Assembly: GCA_027296055.1 (NCBI GenBank)
Contig: JAPUJT010000064.1
Location: 1 to 64,000 of the forward strand
Direction of reading: 5' to 3'
DNA: 64,000 bases
Origin: Planctomycetota bacterium
GTDB taxonomy: Bacteria > Planctomycetota > JAPUJT01
The position numbers and the translations under genes were made by a program. Positions 25,884-35,227 of the stretch are shown piece after piece. Under the pieces are notes generated by a model. It saw only the letters and a program-made list of their open reading frames with translations, did no database searches and was not told the origin of the DNA. The first letter of the stretch is position 1. Each line of letters starts with the position of its first letter.

Positions 25884-27434
25884 ATGCCGTATCGGAGCCT
25901 ACTGGTCCTGAGCCTCGTCCTGGGTGTGGTCTTGCTGTCCTGCGAGCTCAAGGATGACGGCTCGAGCAAGCCGCCGGTCCGCGGGGGCCCTCCCGGCGGC
26001 ACGAACGTCGTCTCCAGGAAGGGGGGCGACGGCGTGAAGGGCCTGGATCACAGGCTGATCCTCTTCGCCATCGCCCCGACCCAGGGGTCCACGGCGGGGG
26101 GGACTTCCGTCCTTCTCGTCGGGTTCAACTTCTACCAGGCGGGCCCCGTCACGGAGGTCCTCTTCGATGGCGTCCCGGCCACCTCCTTCGTCGTCGAGTC
26201 GAACAACCGCATCGATGCGTTGAGCCCGCCCCATGGGCGTGGGCTGGTGGGAATCACGATTCGAAATGCCGGCGGGGACGAGGATACGCTGGCGGACATC
26301 TACGAGTTCGTCTCGCCGCCCCCCGCCTGTCTCACGCTGAATCCTGCCACGGGTCCGGACACCGGCGGGACGCTGGTGACCGTGGCGACGGCCAATTTCT
26401 TCGATGACTTCACGTTCGACGTCCCAAACGTCTTCTTCGACACGGCCCCGGCGACGTCGATCACCGTCCTCGACGCCACGACGGTCCTCGTCGAGACGCC
26501 TCCGGACCCGAACCCCGTCCCGCCCCCGAACGTGCACGCAGTCGATGTGACCGTCGTCACCACGGGGTTGGCCGAGACCTGCGTCTTCCCGTTCGGCTTC
26601 ACCTATGTCTCACCGACCGGCACACCTTGCATGACGTTGATCCCGAATTCGGGTGACATCGCCGGCGGGAATACCGTTACGGTGCTCAGCAACGGCTCGT
26701 GCACCTGGTCGCCGAATACAACGGTTACGTTCGGTGGCGTACCCGCACAGATCGTGACGTTCATCGACACCCTGACGATCGAAGTGACGGTTCCGGGGGG
26801 ATTTGCGGTAGGCGCGGTGGACGTCGAGGCGACGGGCTTCGATGCGACCGGGGCGTGCACCTGTCTCCTTCCCAACGGCTACACCTACACGAGCACCACC
26901 GGATGCACGATCCGGATCATCCAGCCGCCGTGGGGAGGGACCAACGGGGGGATCACGGCGACGTTTACCGGATCCGGGTTTGGGTCCGTTACCGAGATCT
27001 CCTTCGGGGCGATCTTCGTAGATCCGAACACAATCTCCGTGGACCCGTCGGGGACGAGCCTCACCTGCACGGTGCCTCCGTCTCCGATGGGGGGATTCGT
27101 GGACGTGACGGTCTTCAACAACGTGGGAGGCACCGGCTGTACGCTTCCTTCCGGATACGAGTATATCCTGCCCGGCGCCTCGGCCTGCAGCATCACCTCC
27201 ATCAGCCCGCCAAACGGCTCGCCGATGGGTGGCGACACGGTGATCATCATCGGCTCGGGGTTCGATGCGAACTCGGGTGTCCTCTTCGGGACAAGGCCCG
27301 CGACGCAGGTGACCTTCGTGAGCTCGACCCAGCTGTATGTCGTCACACCGCCCGGGCAAGGGACGGTGGACGTGGTCGTGGCGCCCGAGTTCAGCGACCC
27401 GTGCATCCTCCAGGGCGGATTCACATACAACTGA
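25884..27434 (+). CDS. IPT/TIG-repeat lipoprotein
   Basis: 516 residues. Start ATG 25884 has GGAGGAGAA just upstream. The signal peptide ends in VVLLSC, a lipobox, so Cys14 or so is lipidated. The mature protein holds about five IPT/TIG immunoglobulin-like domains, each opening with a proline-glycine turn such as IAPTQGSTAGGTSVLLVG, LNPATGPDTGGTLVTV, LIPNSGDIAGGNTVTV, IQPPWGGTNGG and ISPPNGSPMGGDTVIIIGSG, and spaced by Cys pairs that may form disulfides. Likely a surface or periplasmic binding protein. Preceded by a hairpin-rich leader. No other gene of the same function next to it. Confidence 0.75.
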   Translation: MPYRSLLVLSLVLGVVLLSCELKDDGSSKPPVRGGPPGGTNVVSRKGGDGVKGLDHRLILFAIAPTQGSTAGGTSVLLVGFNFYQAGPVTEVLFDGVPATSFVVESNNRIDALSPPHGRGLVGITIRNAGGDEDTLADIYEFVSPPPACLTLNPATGPDTGGTLVTVATANFFDDFTFDVPNVFFDTAPATSITVLDATTVLVETPPDPNPVPPPNVHAVDVTVVTTGLAETCVFPFGFTYVSPTGTPCMTLIPNSGDIAGGNTVTVLSNGSCTWSPNTTVTFGGVPAQIVTFIDTLTIEVTVPGGFAVGAVDVEATGFDATGACTCLLPNGYTYTSTTGCTIRIIQPPWGGTNGGITATFTGSGFGSVTEISFGAIFVDPNTISVDPSGTSLTCTVPPSPMGGFVDVTVFNNVGGTGCTLPSGYEYILPGASACSITSISPPNGSPMGGDTVIIIGSGFDANSGVLFGTRPATQVTFVSSTQLYVVTPPGQGTVDVVVAPEFSDPCILQGGFTYN

Positions 27435-27513
27435 CGTCCGGGTCGACCGTCGATTCCTCGAATTCTCGGGGTTCGTTGACCCACGACGTGGGGAGTCATA
27501 GAATGTTCCTCTC

Positions 27514-30405
27514 TTGAGCGAGAGGGACACCCAAAGGCGAGAGCCCTGGCGCATCGAAGTCGGTCTGCTCCCCGAGCACGCCGACCCGGTGGGCCGCGAG
27601 ATCGAGGCGGAGGTCACCGCCGCGGGGCTTCCGCCGGCGCGGGGCGTCCGGACCTCCCGCATCTACCTCCTCGACGGGATCCTCACGCGTGATCAGGCGG
27701 AAAGGGTCGCCACCGGGCTCCTCGCCGATCCCGTCTCGGATCGCTACTCGCTGGATCGTCCCCTTTACCCCGATCTACCCACCCTGGTCACGGTGACGAG
27801 GCGGCCAAGGGTGATGGACCCCGTCTCCGGCAGCCTCCTCAAGGCGGTGGCCGATCTCGGCCTCGAGATCCGCCACGCCAGGACGGCCCGACGGTTCTAC
27901 TTTCCCGCTTCCCACCCGACCGACACCCTAGAGGATTTCGCCGCGAGGGTGCTCTGCAACCCCATCATCGAGGAGGTCTACTTCGGCGAGGCGAAGATCC
28001 CGCTGCCGGAGGCGGACCGGGAAGGGGCCCCGCAATCCCGCCGGGAAGTTCCGATCCTGTCCCTCGCTGACGAGGAACTGGACCGGGTCAGCGATGCGGG
28101 GGGCCTGGCCCTCTCCCTGCTGGAGATGCAGACGATCCGCGATCATTACAAGGGACTGGAGAGGGAGCCGACCGAGCTGGAGCTGGAGACGATAGCCCAG
28201 ACCTGGTCGGAGCATTGCAAGCACAAGACGATGCGCGGTCGAATTCTCTACAACGGCCGGGAGATCGATGACCTCCTTGGCGGGACGATCATGAAGGTCA
28301 CCGCCGACCTGGCCCGGCCGTGGTGCGTCTCGGTTTTCTCTGACAATGCGGGGGCCGTATCCTTTGACGGCAAGACCGCGATCTGTGCCAAGGTGGAGAC
28401 GCACAACCACCCCAGCGCCATCGAGCCGTACGGGGGCGCCGGCACGGGAATCGGCGGCGTGATCCGCGACATCATGGGCTGCGGCCTTGGCGCCTGGCCG
28501 ATCCTGAACACGGACGTCTTCTGCTTCGGGGAGCCGGACACGGCCCCCGAGGCCCTCCCGAAAGAGGTGATCCACCCGCGACAGATCATGAAGGGCGTCG
28601 TGTCCGGGGTGAGGGACTACGGCAACCGGATGGGTATTCCGACGGCGAGCGGAGGGATCTTCTTCCATCCATCGTACGCTCGCAATCCGCTGGTCTTCTG
28701 CGGAACGATCGGCGTCATGCCCGTCGAACACGTCGACAAGGAGGTCTTGCCCGGGGACATCATCGTCGTCGTCGGTGGTCGCACCGGCCTGGATGGGATC
28801 CATGGGGCGACGTTTTCGTCCGAGGAGCTGCACTCGGACGTGGATCGGGGCGCCGTGCAGATCGGCAATCCGATCACGGAGAAGAAGACGCTCGACACCT
28901 TGATCCAGGCACGCGACCTGGGCCTCTACCGAGGCGTCACCGATTGCGGCGCGGGGGGGCTCTCCAGCGCCGTCGGGGAGATGGGCGCCGAGATCGGAGC
29001 CGAGGTCGATCTGGACAAGGTCAAGCTCAAGTACGAGGGACTGACGCCAGCGGAGATCTGGATCTCGGAGGCACAGGAGAGAATGGTCCTTGCGGTCCCA
29101 CCGGACCGGCTGCAGGAGGCCCTCGACGTCTTCGAGGCGGAGGAGGTGGAGGCGACGCCGATCGGCAGGTTCACCGATACGTCCCGCCTGCAGATCCGCT
29201 ACCTCGGAGAGGATGTCGGCCAGATCGATCTCGAGTTTCTGCACCACGGCCTTCCACGCCCTGCCCGTACTGCCACCTGGAGCCTGCCCTCTTTCCAGGA
29301 ACCGGAGATGACGGACAAGGACGTCTTCAACGAGGAGGTCCTCTCGATCCTTTCATCCTGGAACGTCTGCTCGCGGGAGTGGGTGATACGCCAGTACGAT
29401 CACGAGGTGCAGGGAGGCAGCGTCCTGAAGCCCCTCCAGGGGGATGACGGACCAGGGGACGCGACCGTGATCACGCCCGTCCTTGGCAGCGAGGATGGGA
29501 TCGCCGTCTCTCACGGAATGAATCCCCTCTACGGGGAAATCGATCCGTACGCGATGGCGGCCTGCGCGATCGACGAGGCGATACGAAACCTGGTCTCCGT
29601 CGGAGCCGACCCGGAACGAATCGCTTTGCTCGACAACTTCTGCTGGGGAAACACGAATCGTCCGGATCGTCTCGGTACGCTGGTCCGGGCGTCCGAGGGG
29701 TGCCATGACGTGGCGGCGGCGATGGGAACGCCGTTCATCTCGGGCAAGGACTCCCTGAACAATGAATATCGCCAGGGCGACGAATCGTACCCCGTGACGC
29801 CGACGTTGCTGATCACCGCGCTCGGACACGTCCCCGACATCCGCCGCTGCGTCTCGATGGATTTGAAATCGCCGGGGAACCTGCTGGTCCTCGTGGGGGA
29901 GACGGGAAAAGAGATGGGAGGGTCCCATTACTACGCCCTCCTCGGCGCCAAGGGCAACCGCGTTCCGGAGGTCCGGCCCGCACTGGCCAAGCAAGCCTAC
30001 CTCGGGCTCCACCAGGCGATCCGTGGCGGCTGGGTCCGCTCGTGCCACGACCTGAGCGAAGGAGGCCTGGCCGTGGCGGCGTGCGAGATGGCAATCGCCG
30101 GCGGTTTCGGCCTGGAGATATCCCTCGGAGACGCGCCCTTGCGGGAGGGAATCGATCGCGACTTCATCATTCTTTTCAGCGAGACGGCATCCCGCTTCCT
30201 CATCGAGGTGGAGGAAGAGAACCTCCAGGCGCTCCAGTCCGCCCTGACCGATGTCCCTCATCGGGTGATCGGGCGGGTAACGGAGGAGGCCTACATCCGG
30301 ATCTCGGGCCGCGACGGGCAGCGAATGGTCGATCTCCAGCTCCACGAGGCGCGACGATCCTGGAAGGAGCCTATCTTCCGGATGTTCGGTGAGGAGGAAT
30401 CATGA
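27514..30405 (+). CDS. purL: PurS-PurS-PurL fusion, phosphoribosylformylglycinamidine synthase
   Basis: 963 residues against about 740 for a small PurL. Residues 12-85 (RIEVGLLPEHADPVGREIE...) and about 90-165 (LVTVTRRPRVMDPVSGSLLKAV...LCNPIIEEVYFG) each look like a PurS subunit, followed by a full PurL: ETHNHPSAIEPYGGAGTG, GNRMGIPTASG, and a C-terminal half with WGNTNRPDRLG and SGKDSLNNEY. The enzyme makes FGAM from FGAR with ammonia from PurQ. Large single-chain PurL (about 1300 residues) has the same order plus glutaminase. Here the glutaminase is a separate gene. The likely start is TTG at 27514; no strong ribosome site is visible, so the start is uncertain. Confidence 0.9.
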   Translation: MSERDTQRREPWRIEVGLLPEHADPVGREIEAEVTAAGLPPARGVRTSRIYLLDGILTRDQAERVATGLLADPVSDRYSLDRPLYPDLPTLVTVTRRPRVMDPVSGSLLKAVADLGLEIRHARTARRFYFPASHPTDTLEDFAARVLCNPIIEEVYFGEAKIPLPEADREGAPQSRREVPILSLADEELDRVSDAGGLALSLLEMQTIRDHYKGLEREPTELELETIAQTWSEHCKHKTMRGRILYNGREIDDLLGGTIMKVTADLARPWCVSVFSDNAGAVSFDGKTAICAKVETHNHPSAIEPYGGAGTGIGGVIRDIMGCGLGAWPILNTDVFCFGEPDTAPEALPKEVIHPRQIMKGVVSGVRDYGNRMGIPTASGGIFFHPSYARNPLVFCGTIGVMPVEHVDKEVLPGDIIVVVGGRTGLDGIHGATFSSEELHSDVDRGAVQIGNPITEKKTLDTLIQARDLGLYRGVTDCGAGGLSSAVGEMGAEIGAEVDLDKVKLKYEGLTPAEIWISEAQERMVLAVPPDRLQEALDVFEAEEVEATPIGRFTDTSRLQIRYLGEDVGQIDLEFLHHGLPRPARTATWSLPSFQEPEMTDKDVFNEEVLSILSSWNVCSREWVIRQYDHEVQGGSVLKPLQGDDGPGDATVITPVLGSEDGIAVSHGMNPLYGEIDPYAMAACAIDEAIRNLVSVGADPERIALLDNFCWGNTNRPDRLGTLVRASEGCHDVAAAMGTPFISGKDSLNNEYRQGDESYPVTPTLLITALGHVPDIRRCVSMDLKSPGNLLVLVGETGKEMGGSHYYALLGAKGNRVPEVRPALAKQAYLGLHQAIRGGWVRSCHDLSEGGLAVAACEMAIAGGFGLEISLGDAPLREGIDRDFIILFSETASRFLIEVEEENLQALQSALTDVPHRVIGRVTEEAYIRISGRDGQRMVDLQLHEARRSWKEPIFRMFGEEES

Positions 30406-31154
30406 TCCGTGTGATCGTGATCCGGACAGCCGGGACGAACTGCGACCTCGAGATGGTGCATGCCTTCGAGCTAGCCGGGGCGAGAGTGGATCGGGTGCAC
30501 GTCCGGCGTCTCGTCCGGAAAGAGGTGCGGCTCGACGACTTCCAGATCGTCGCGATCCCCGGAGGGTTTACCTACGGAGATGACATCGCAGGTGGAAAGA
30601 TCCTCGCCAACGAGCTGCAGGCGCACGTCGGAGAGGATCTCCGACGCTTCGTCGACAGCGGCAAGCTGCTGCTGGGGGTCTGCAACGGGTTCCAGGTCCT
30701 GGTGAAGATGGGCTTCCTCCCCGGCGGCGGCCAGGCGGCGACGCTCGCAACCAACGACTCCAATCGATTCGAGGACCGGTGGGTGTACATCAAGGCCGAG
30801 ACGGATCGCACCCCGTTCATCGGAAAGGGAGAGGTGATCGCCCTTCCGGTGGCGCACGCCGAGGGGAAGTTCATCGTCCGGACGCGGGAGGAGCTCCAGC
30901 GTCTCAAGGACCAGGACCGGATCGTCTTCCGTTATGTCGATGCGGAAGGGCAACCGGGGCCCTATCCGGTCAACCCGAACGGATCCCAGGGTGACGTGGC
31001 GGGGATCTGCGACGAGACCGGCCGGGTCATGGGCCTGATGCCCCATCCGGAGCGTCACATCTATCCTCACCATCATCCGCGGTGGACGAGATTGCCGAAG
31101 AAAGAGGGCGATGGCCTCCGGATCTTCCGAAATGCAATCCGAAACCTCTCCTGA
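30402..31154 (+). CDS. purQ: Phosphoribosylformylglycinamidine synthase, glutaminase subunit
   Basis: 250 residues, class I glutamine amidotransferase. PGGFTYGDDIAGGKILAN, nucleophile Cys in LLLGVCNGFQVLVKMG, and the His-Glu of MPHPERHI are present. Supplies ammonia to the PurSL product. The ATG overlaps the purL stop by four bases (ATGA), so the two are translationally coupled. Confidence 0.95.
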   Translation: MIRVIVIRTAGTNCDLEMVHAFELAGARVDRVHVRRLVRKEVRLDDFQIVAIPGGFTYGDDIAGGKILANELQAHVGEDLRRFVDSGKLLLGVCNGFQVLVKMGFLPGGGQAATLATNDSNRFEDRWVYIKAETDRTPFIGKGEVIALPVAHAEGKFIVRTREELQRLKDQDRIVFRYVDAEGQPGPYPVNPNGSQGDVAGICDETGRVMGLMPHPERHIYPHHHPRWTRLPKKEGDGLRIFRNAIRNLS

Positions 31155-31839
31155 TCCGGAGCCGCTCCTCAGCATCGTGCTGCCGGCCTACAACGAGGAG
31201 GACCTCCTCGAGGAGTCGGTGGAGGGTCTCCTCGACTGTCTCGATGGGAGGTTCGAGGTCCTGATCGCCGAGAACGGCAGCACCGACAGGACCGGCGAGA
31301 TCGCCCGACGTATGGCGGAGAAGCACTCGATGGTGGTGACCAGCTCTCTGAGGCGTCCGTCCTACGGCGAAGCGGTACGGCAGGGAATGAGACACGCCCG
31401 CGGTCAGGCGGTGGCTATCTTCAACGTCGACTTCTGGGACCTGCAGTTCCTCCGCTCCGGGGTGCCTCTCCTGGAAGAGTGCGATGTAGTGGTCGGCTCC
31501 AAGGCCCTCGACCGGTCCCTGGACCGGAGGCCGCGCCACCGCCGATGGATCACCCGGGCCTTCAACTCTCTACTTTCGATCGTGTTCGGCTTCCGGGGCA
31601 CCGACACACACGGCCTGAAGATTTTTCGGGCCGAGGCTCTCAGGCAGATACTCCCCCGTTGCAAGACGAGGGGCGAGATCTTCGACACGGAGCTGATCCT
31701 TCGCTGCTACAAGGCGGGGCTGAGGGTCAGGGAACTGCCGGTGGAAGTGAGGGAGATGCGCCCGAGCCGTTACAGCCTGCTCGGGCGGGTCCCGTCCACA
31801 GCGAGAGACCTCGTCAGCCTGTTCATCGCCTTGCACTGA
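31132..31839 (+). CDS. GT2 glycosyltransferase (dolichyl-phosphate-sugar synthase-like)
   Basis: 235 residues from ATG 31132, overlapping the purQ end by 23 bases. Opening SIVLPAYNEEDLLEESVEGLL and an AENGSTD motif in place of DDGS, acidic NVDFWD, then VVVGSK and a C-terminal GEIFDTELILRCYKAG typical of polyprenyl-phosphate sugar synthases. Probably makes a lipid-linked sugar donor on the cytoplasmic face for GT-C enzymes. The loss of the first Asp of DDGS is unusual. Same strand and tight spacing with the YfhO-type gene. Confidence 0.8.
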   Translation: MQSETSPDPEPLLSIVLPAYNEEDLLEESVEGLLDCLDGRFEVLIAENGSTDRTGEIARRMAEKHSMVVTSSLRRPSYGEAVRQGMRHARGQAVAIFNVDFWDLQFLRSGVPLLEECDVVVGSKALDRSLDRRPRHRRWITRAFNSLLSIVFGFRGTDTHGLKIFRAEALRQILPRCKTRGEIFDTELILRCYKAGLRVRELPVEVREMRPSRYSLLGRVPSTARDLVSLFIALH

Positions 31840-31850
31840 GGGCGAACCTG

Positions 31851-34340
31851 GTGGAGAGAGACTACGGGAGTCGAAGTCGGGTCGCGCTGCCGATCCTCCT
31901 CTTGCTCGTCCTCCTCCCCTTCACGCCCGTCGTCTTCGCCGGGAAGAGCTTCTTCCTCACCGACACGTTCAACTTCTTCTATCCGCTGAAGAAGACGGTA
32001 ATCGACATCCTGGAAGCCGGGGCTCTGCCCCACTGGAATCACCTCTCCGCCGGAGGAAAGCCCCTCATCGGGGGGCTCCAGTCGGGAGCCTTCTATCCGC
32101 TGAACTTCGTCATGATCGTCCTCCCCTTTCACCGGGGGTTCCCGATCTTCTTCGTGATTCATTATCTCCTAGCCGCCTGGTTCACGTTCCGGCTGGCTCG
32201 ACGGATGGGGCTCGGCCCCCCCTCGGCGGCCTTCGCGGGCCTCGTATTTGCCCTCTCCGGCTACCTCGTCTCGATGGCCAATTCCATCTCGATCGTGATG
32301 ACCCTCACGTGGCTGCCATTACAGATACTGTTCGCTCTCGATCTGATCGATCGCGGCCGCTGGGTAGACCTCGCGTCCCTGGTCATCGTCACCGCTTTCG
32401 CCTTCCTCGCGGGGGCGCCGGTCACGTTTGCCTACGGAGTCGGAGCGGTGATGCTCCTCATCGCAGTTGGCTTGTTCCGGCGCGGGAGAGGGGGGGAGCC
32501 GTGGCGGGCGCGGGCGATCTTCGCCCTGGTCTTCCCGGTCCTCGTCTTCGGGGTCTGCGCGGTGCAGTTCCTTCCTGCGCAGGACTTCGCCCGCTACTCG
32601 CTCCGGGCCGAGGGGATCCCGTACGATGACGCGGCGAGGGAATCGTTACATCCTTTGCGACTCGCCACCTATCTGAGCCCCTTTCTCTTCGGCAACCATG
32701 CGGTGGATTTGCCCTATCGGTTCCAGGTCGCCCCGCAGATCATCATCCTGATCACGATCTATCTCGGGGTCGTCCCCCTGCTCATCGCGCCCCTTGCCTT
32801 CATCGGCACGCACCGAAAGCCGTACTTCTGGCTCGGCGCACTGGTCGTCTCCTTGCTCCTGGCGTTCGGCAAGCACCTGCCCCTTTACCGGCTGGTCTAC
32901 GAGGTCGTCCCCTACTTCGATCAGTTTCGATCCCCGTTCAAGGCCCTCGGGATCGCGACGTTCTCCGTGGCCATCCTGGCGGGGTACGGGCTCGAAACTC
33001 TTCTTCGAGGCGAGGACGCCGCGCGGGCGGCGCGCGCAATCCTCGTCTCGGGAATCGCCTGGGCCATCGGCCTGGGGATCATCGTGTGGATCAGCTTCGC
33101 CTTCTACGGCCGCATCGCCGCTACGGAGCCCCTTGCGCAGGAGGCCGTGGGCACCATCAAAGACGCCATGCTCGGACGCGCCCTGATAGCCCTCGCGGTC
33201 CTTTCGGCCGGGACGATTCTTGTCGCCATGGCTGCCCGCACGGCGTCGACCCGCCGGATCGGCTGGTTTTCGTTGCTCCTGTTCGCGGCGGCGGATCTCG
33301 GGCTCTGCGCCTGGCTTGCGACCCCGACGAAGCTGGACGAGTTCTACACGATCCCCGCACCCCTCGTAACGAGCCTCAACCTGCGGACCAGTGGCGCACC
33401 TGCCCGGCTGTATAGAACGCCGCCGGATGAATGGGCGGGCCTGGAGAACCTACAGCTCGAAAAACAGGTGGATTTTTACGAGGTCCGCAGGTGGCTTCTC
33501 GCGCCGAACTACGGGACGATCTTCGGGATCGAGCAGTTCGACTCGTACGAATCCGCCGTCCTCTTCTGGCACAGCAAGCTCCAGAACTTCATCGAAAGGG
33601 CGCCCGCGAGGGAGCGGGCCCGGATGGTCGGCCTGTTTAACGTCGAGTACATCATTTCGATCCCGAGAGCGCTCGGGCGAAATTTTTATGGACCCCCTTA
33701 CGCGTTCGAGAGCACCTTTCCCTTGAATGTAGGGACCGGAACGGAGCCGCGCACGGTCTTACGGAACCGACTCGCCTTTCCCCGCGCCTACTGGGCGCCG
33801 GAGGCTGTGGAGATCACCGATGGAAACGAGATGTTACGGCGCATCCTCGAGGGGGCGGATTTCACGAAACAGGTCCTCGTGACGCCGCCGGGCGGGGGTC
33901 CCTCATCCGTGCTGCACGAGGAGCAGCGTATGCTGCCTTACGATCCCGCCTGGCGACCCACGCCCATGGAGAACATCAATATAGGCCCGAACAATCCCCT
34001 CCCTGGCCTCGTGGAAGCCGCCTCCGTGAAGTACAGCCCCAACGAGGTGGAGGTCGTCGTGGTGGCGCCTGCAGCCGGCTATCTCGTCCTCAATGACACG
34101 TACCACCCGGACTGGAAGGCCTGGGTCGCCGGGGAGGAGCGGGAGATCCGCCGGGCCAACTATCTCGTGCGAGCGGTCCCGGTCCCCGAAGGGAGGTCGA
34201 CCGTGAAATTCCGCTTCGAGCCCCCCTCTCACAGGCTGGGGATGGCGATCTCTCTTTTCACCCTGCTCCTTCTCGCCGCCCTGACGGCGGCCTGGATCTT
34301 CGCCCAACGGCCGTGGAAGGCGCCGAATAAGGGAGTATAA
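31851..34340 (+). CDS. YfhO-family GT-C-like membrane protein
   Basis: 829 residues from GTG 31851, which has GAGGG upstream. The open frame extends further left but only antisense-free and across the GT2 gene. About 12 membrane helices. Early motifs SFFLTDTFNFFYPLKK (acidic residue in the first loop), GALPHWNHLSAGGKPLIGGLQSGAFYPLN and FDQFRSPFKALG are those of YfhO/GT-C proteins implicated in glycosylation of cell-wall or lipid polymers. The C-terminal part is a soluble beta-rich domain with a final helix. Likely transfers a sugar made by the preceding GT2. Confidence 0.75.
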   Translation: MERDYGSRSRVALPILLLLVLLPFTPVVFAGKSFFLTDTFNFFYPLKKTVIDILEAGALPHWNHLSAGGKPLIGGLQSGAFYPLNFVMIVLPFHRGFPIFFVIHYLLAAWFTFRLARRMGLGPPSAAFAGLVFALSGYLVSMANSISIVMTLTWLPLQILFALDLIDRGRWVDLASLVIVTAFAFLAGAPVTFAYGVGAVMLLIAVGLFRRGRGGEPWRARAIFALVFPVLVFGVCAVQFLPAQDFARYSLRAEGIPYDDAARESLHPLRLATYLSPFLFGNHAVDLPYRFQVAPQIIILITIYLGVVPLLIAPLAFIGTHRKPYFWLGALVVSLLLAFGKHLPLYRLVYEVVPYFDQFRSPFKALGIATFSVAILAGYGLETLLRGEDAARAARAILVSGIAWAIGLGIIVWISFAFYGRIAATEPLAQEAVGTIKDAMLGRALIALAVLSAGTILVAMAARTASTRRIGWFSLLLFAAADLGLCAWLATPTKLDEFYTIPAPLVTSLNLRTSGAPARLYRTPPDEWAGLENLQLEKQVDFYEVRRWLLAPNYGTIFGIEQFDSYESAVLFWHSKLQNFIERAPARERARMVGLFNVEYIISIPRALGRNFYGPPYAFESTFPLNVGTGTEPRTVLRNRLAFPRAYWAPEAVEITDGNEMLRRILEGADFTKQVLVTPPGGGPSSVLHEEQRMLPYDPAWRPTPMENINIGPNNPLPGLVEAASVKYSPNEVEVVVVAPAAGYLVLNDTYHPDWKAWVAGEEREIRRANYLVRAVPVPEGRSTVKFRFEPPSHRLGMAISLFTLLLLAALTAAWIFAQRPWKAPNKGV

Positions 34341-34351
34341 TTGCCCGAGCG

Positions 34352-35227
34352 ATGTCACGGGCAATCCTACTTCTTGGTCTCGTAGTCCCCTTCCTGCCGC
34401 TGGTTCCGGGTGACGAGGCCCGAGAGAAGGAACGCCAGGAGATCGGATGGGATTTCAAGGGCAAGCAGAAGTCCGAGCACTTCCTGATCTATTACGGGAC
34501 CTCGTCGAAGCTCGCCAAGAAGCTCGCCGTCTACGGCGAAGCCCTCGTCAGCACATTCCAGGCAGAATTCGGCGAGGTGATGGGGCCCGGCGAGCCCAAG
34601 CCCCTTCGTGTCTACGTCTTCCGTACGAAGGATCAGTACGCTTCCTATCTGAAGGAGCGGGCCCCCGGCATGGCGACCACTCTCTACGCCCAGTACGACC
34701 CGTTCCATCAGATCGCCTACATCTGCAAGGAAGGCTCTTCGGAGGCGTTCCTCATCCAAGGCTTCGTCCACGAGAACACGCATGCGCTCTGCGGTCGCCT
34801 GATGGGAGGCGGGGTGTCCTGGCTCCTGGAGGGCTGGGCCGACTACATGGCCCTCTCGGTCGAGCACAAGAAGCAACGCCTCTCTCTCGGCAAGGTGTAC
34901 CAGACGAAGCAGTCGGGCCATGCGACGGTGACGAAACTGCTGATCAAGCAAGGGAAGGCCCTCCCCCTCTCCGATCTCGTCGTGATGGATCGCGTCACTT
35001 TCTCGCGACTCGGTCTGAGGAGCTACCCGCAATCGTGGGCACTCTTCTACTTCCTCCGTCACTACGGCGGCGGAGTCTATCGGGAGGGGCTGGATCGATA
35101 CATCAAGGCCATCTCCGAGGGAAAGAGGGGGAAAGCAGTCTTCGAGAAGGAGATCGGTCAGCTTGAATCCATCGAAAAGGAGTGGCGTGACTATGTTCGG
35201 ACGATTTCGACTCGTCGGGCTCGCTAG
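34352..35227 (+). CDS. Secreted DUF1570-type zinc metallopeptidase
   Basis: 291 residues with signal peptide (AILLLGLVVPFLPLVPG). The gluzincin signature is HENTH (140-144, HExxH) with a downstream Glu in LLEGWADYM (E160). A preceding beta strand LRVYVFRTKDQYASY is typical of DUF1570 proteins, which are frequent in Planctomycetota. Substrate unknown; acts outside the cytoplasm. Overlaps the next gene by 35 bases. Confidence 0.75.
   Translation: MSRAILLLGLVVPFLPLVPGDEAREKERQEIGWDFKGKQKSEHFLIYYGTSSKLAKKLAVYGEALVSTFQAEFGEVMGPGEPKPLRVYVFRTKDQYASYLKERAPGMATTLYAQYDPFHQIAYICKEGSSEAFLIQGFVHENTHALCGRLMGGGVSWLLEGWADYMALSVEHKKQRLSLGKVYQTKQSGHATVTKLLIKQGKALPLSDLVVMDRVTFSRLGLRSYPQSWALFYFLRHYGGGVYREGLDRYIKAISEGKRGKAVFEKEIGQLESIEKEWRDYVRTISTRRAR

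Noticed and set aside
25477-25911. 144-residue plus-strand frame before the IPT lipoprotein
   Set aside because: No ribosome site and no domain; the region is better explained as a structured leader.
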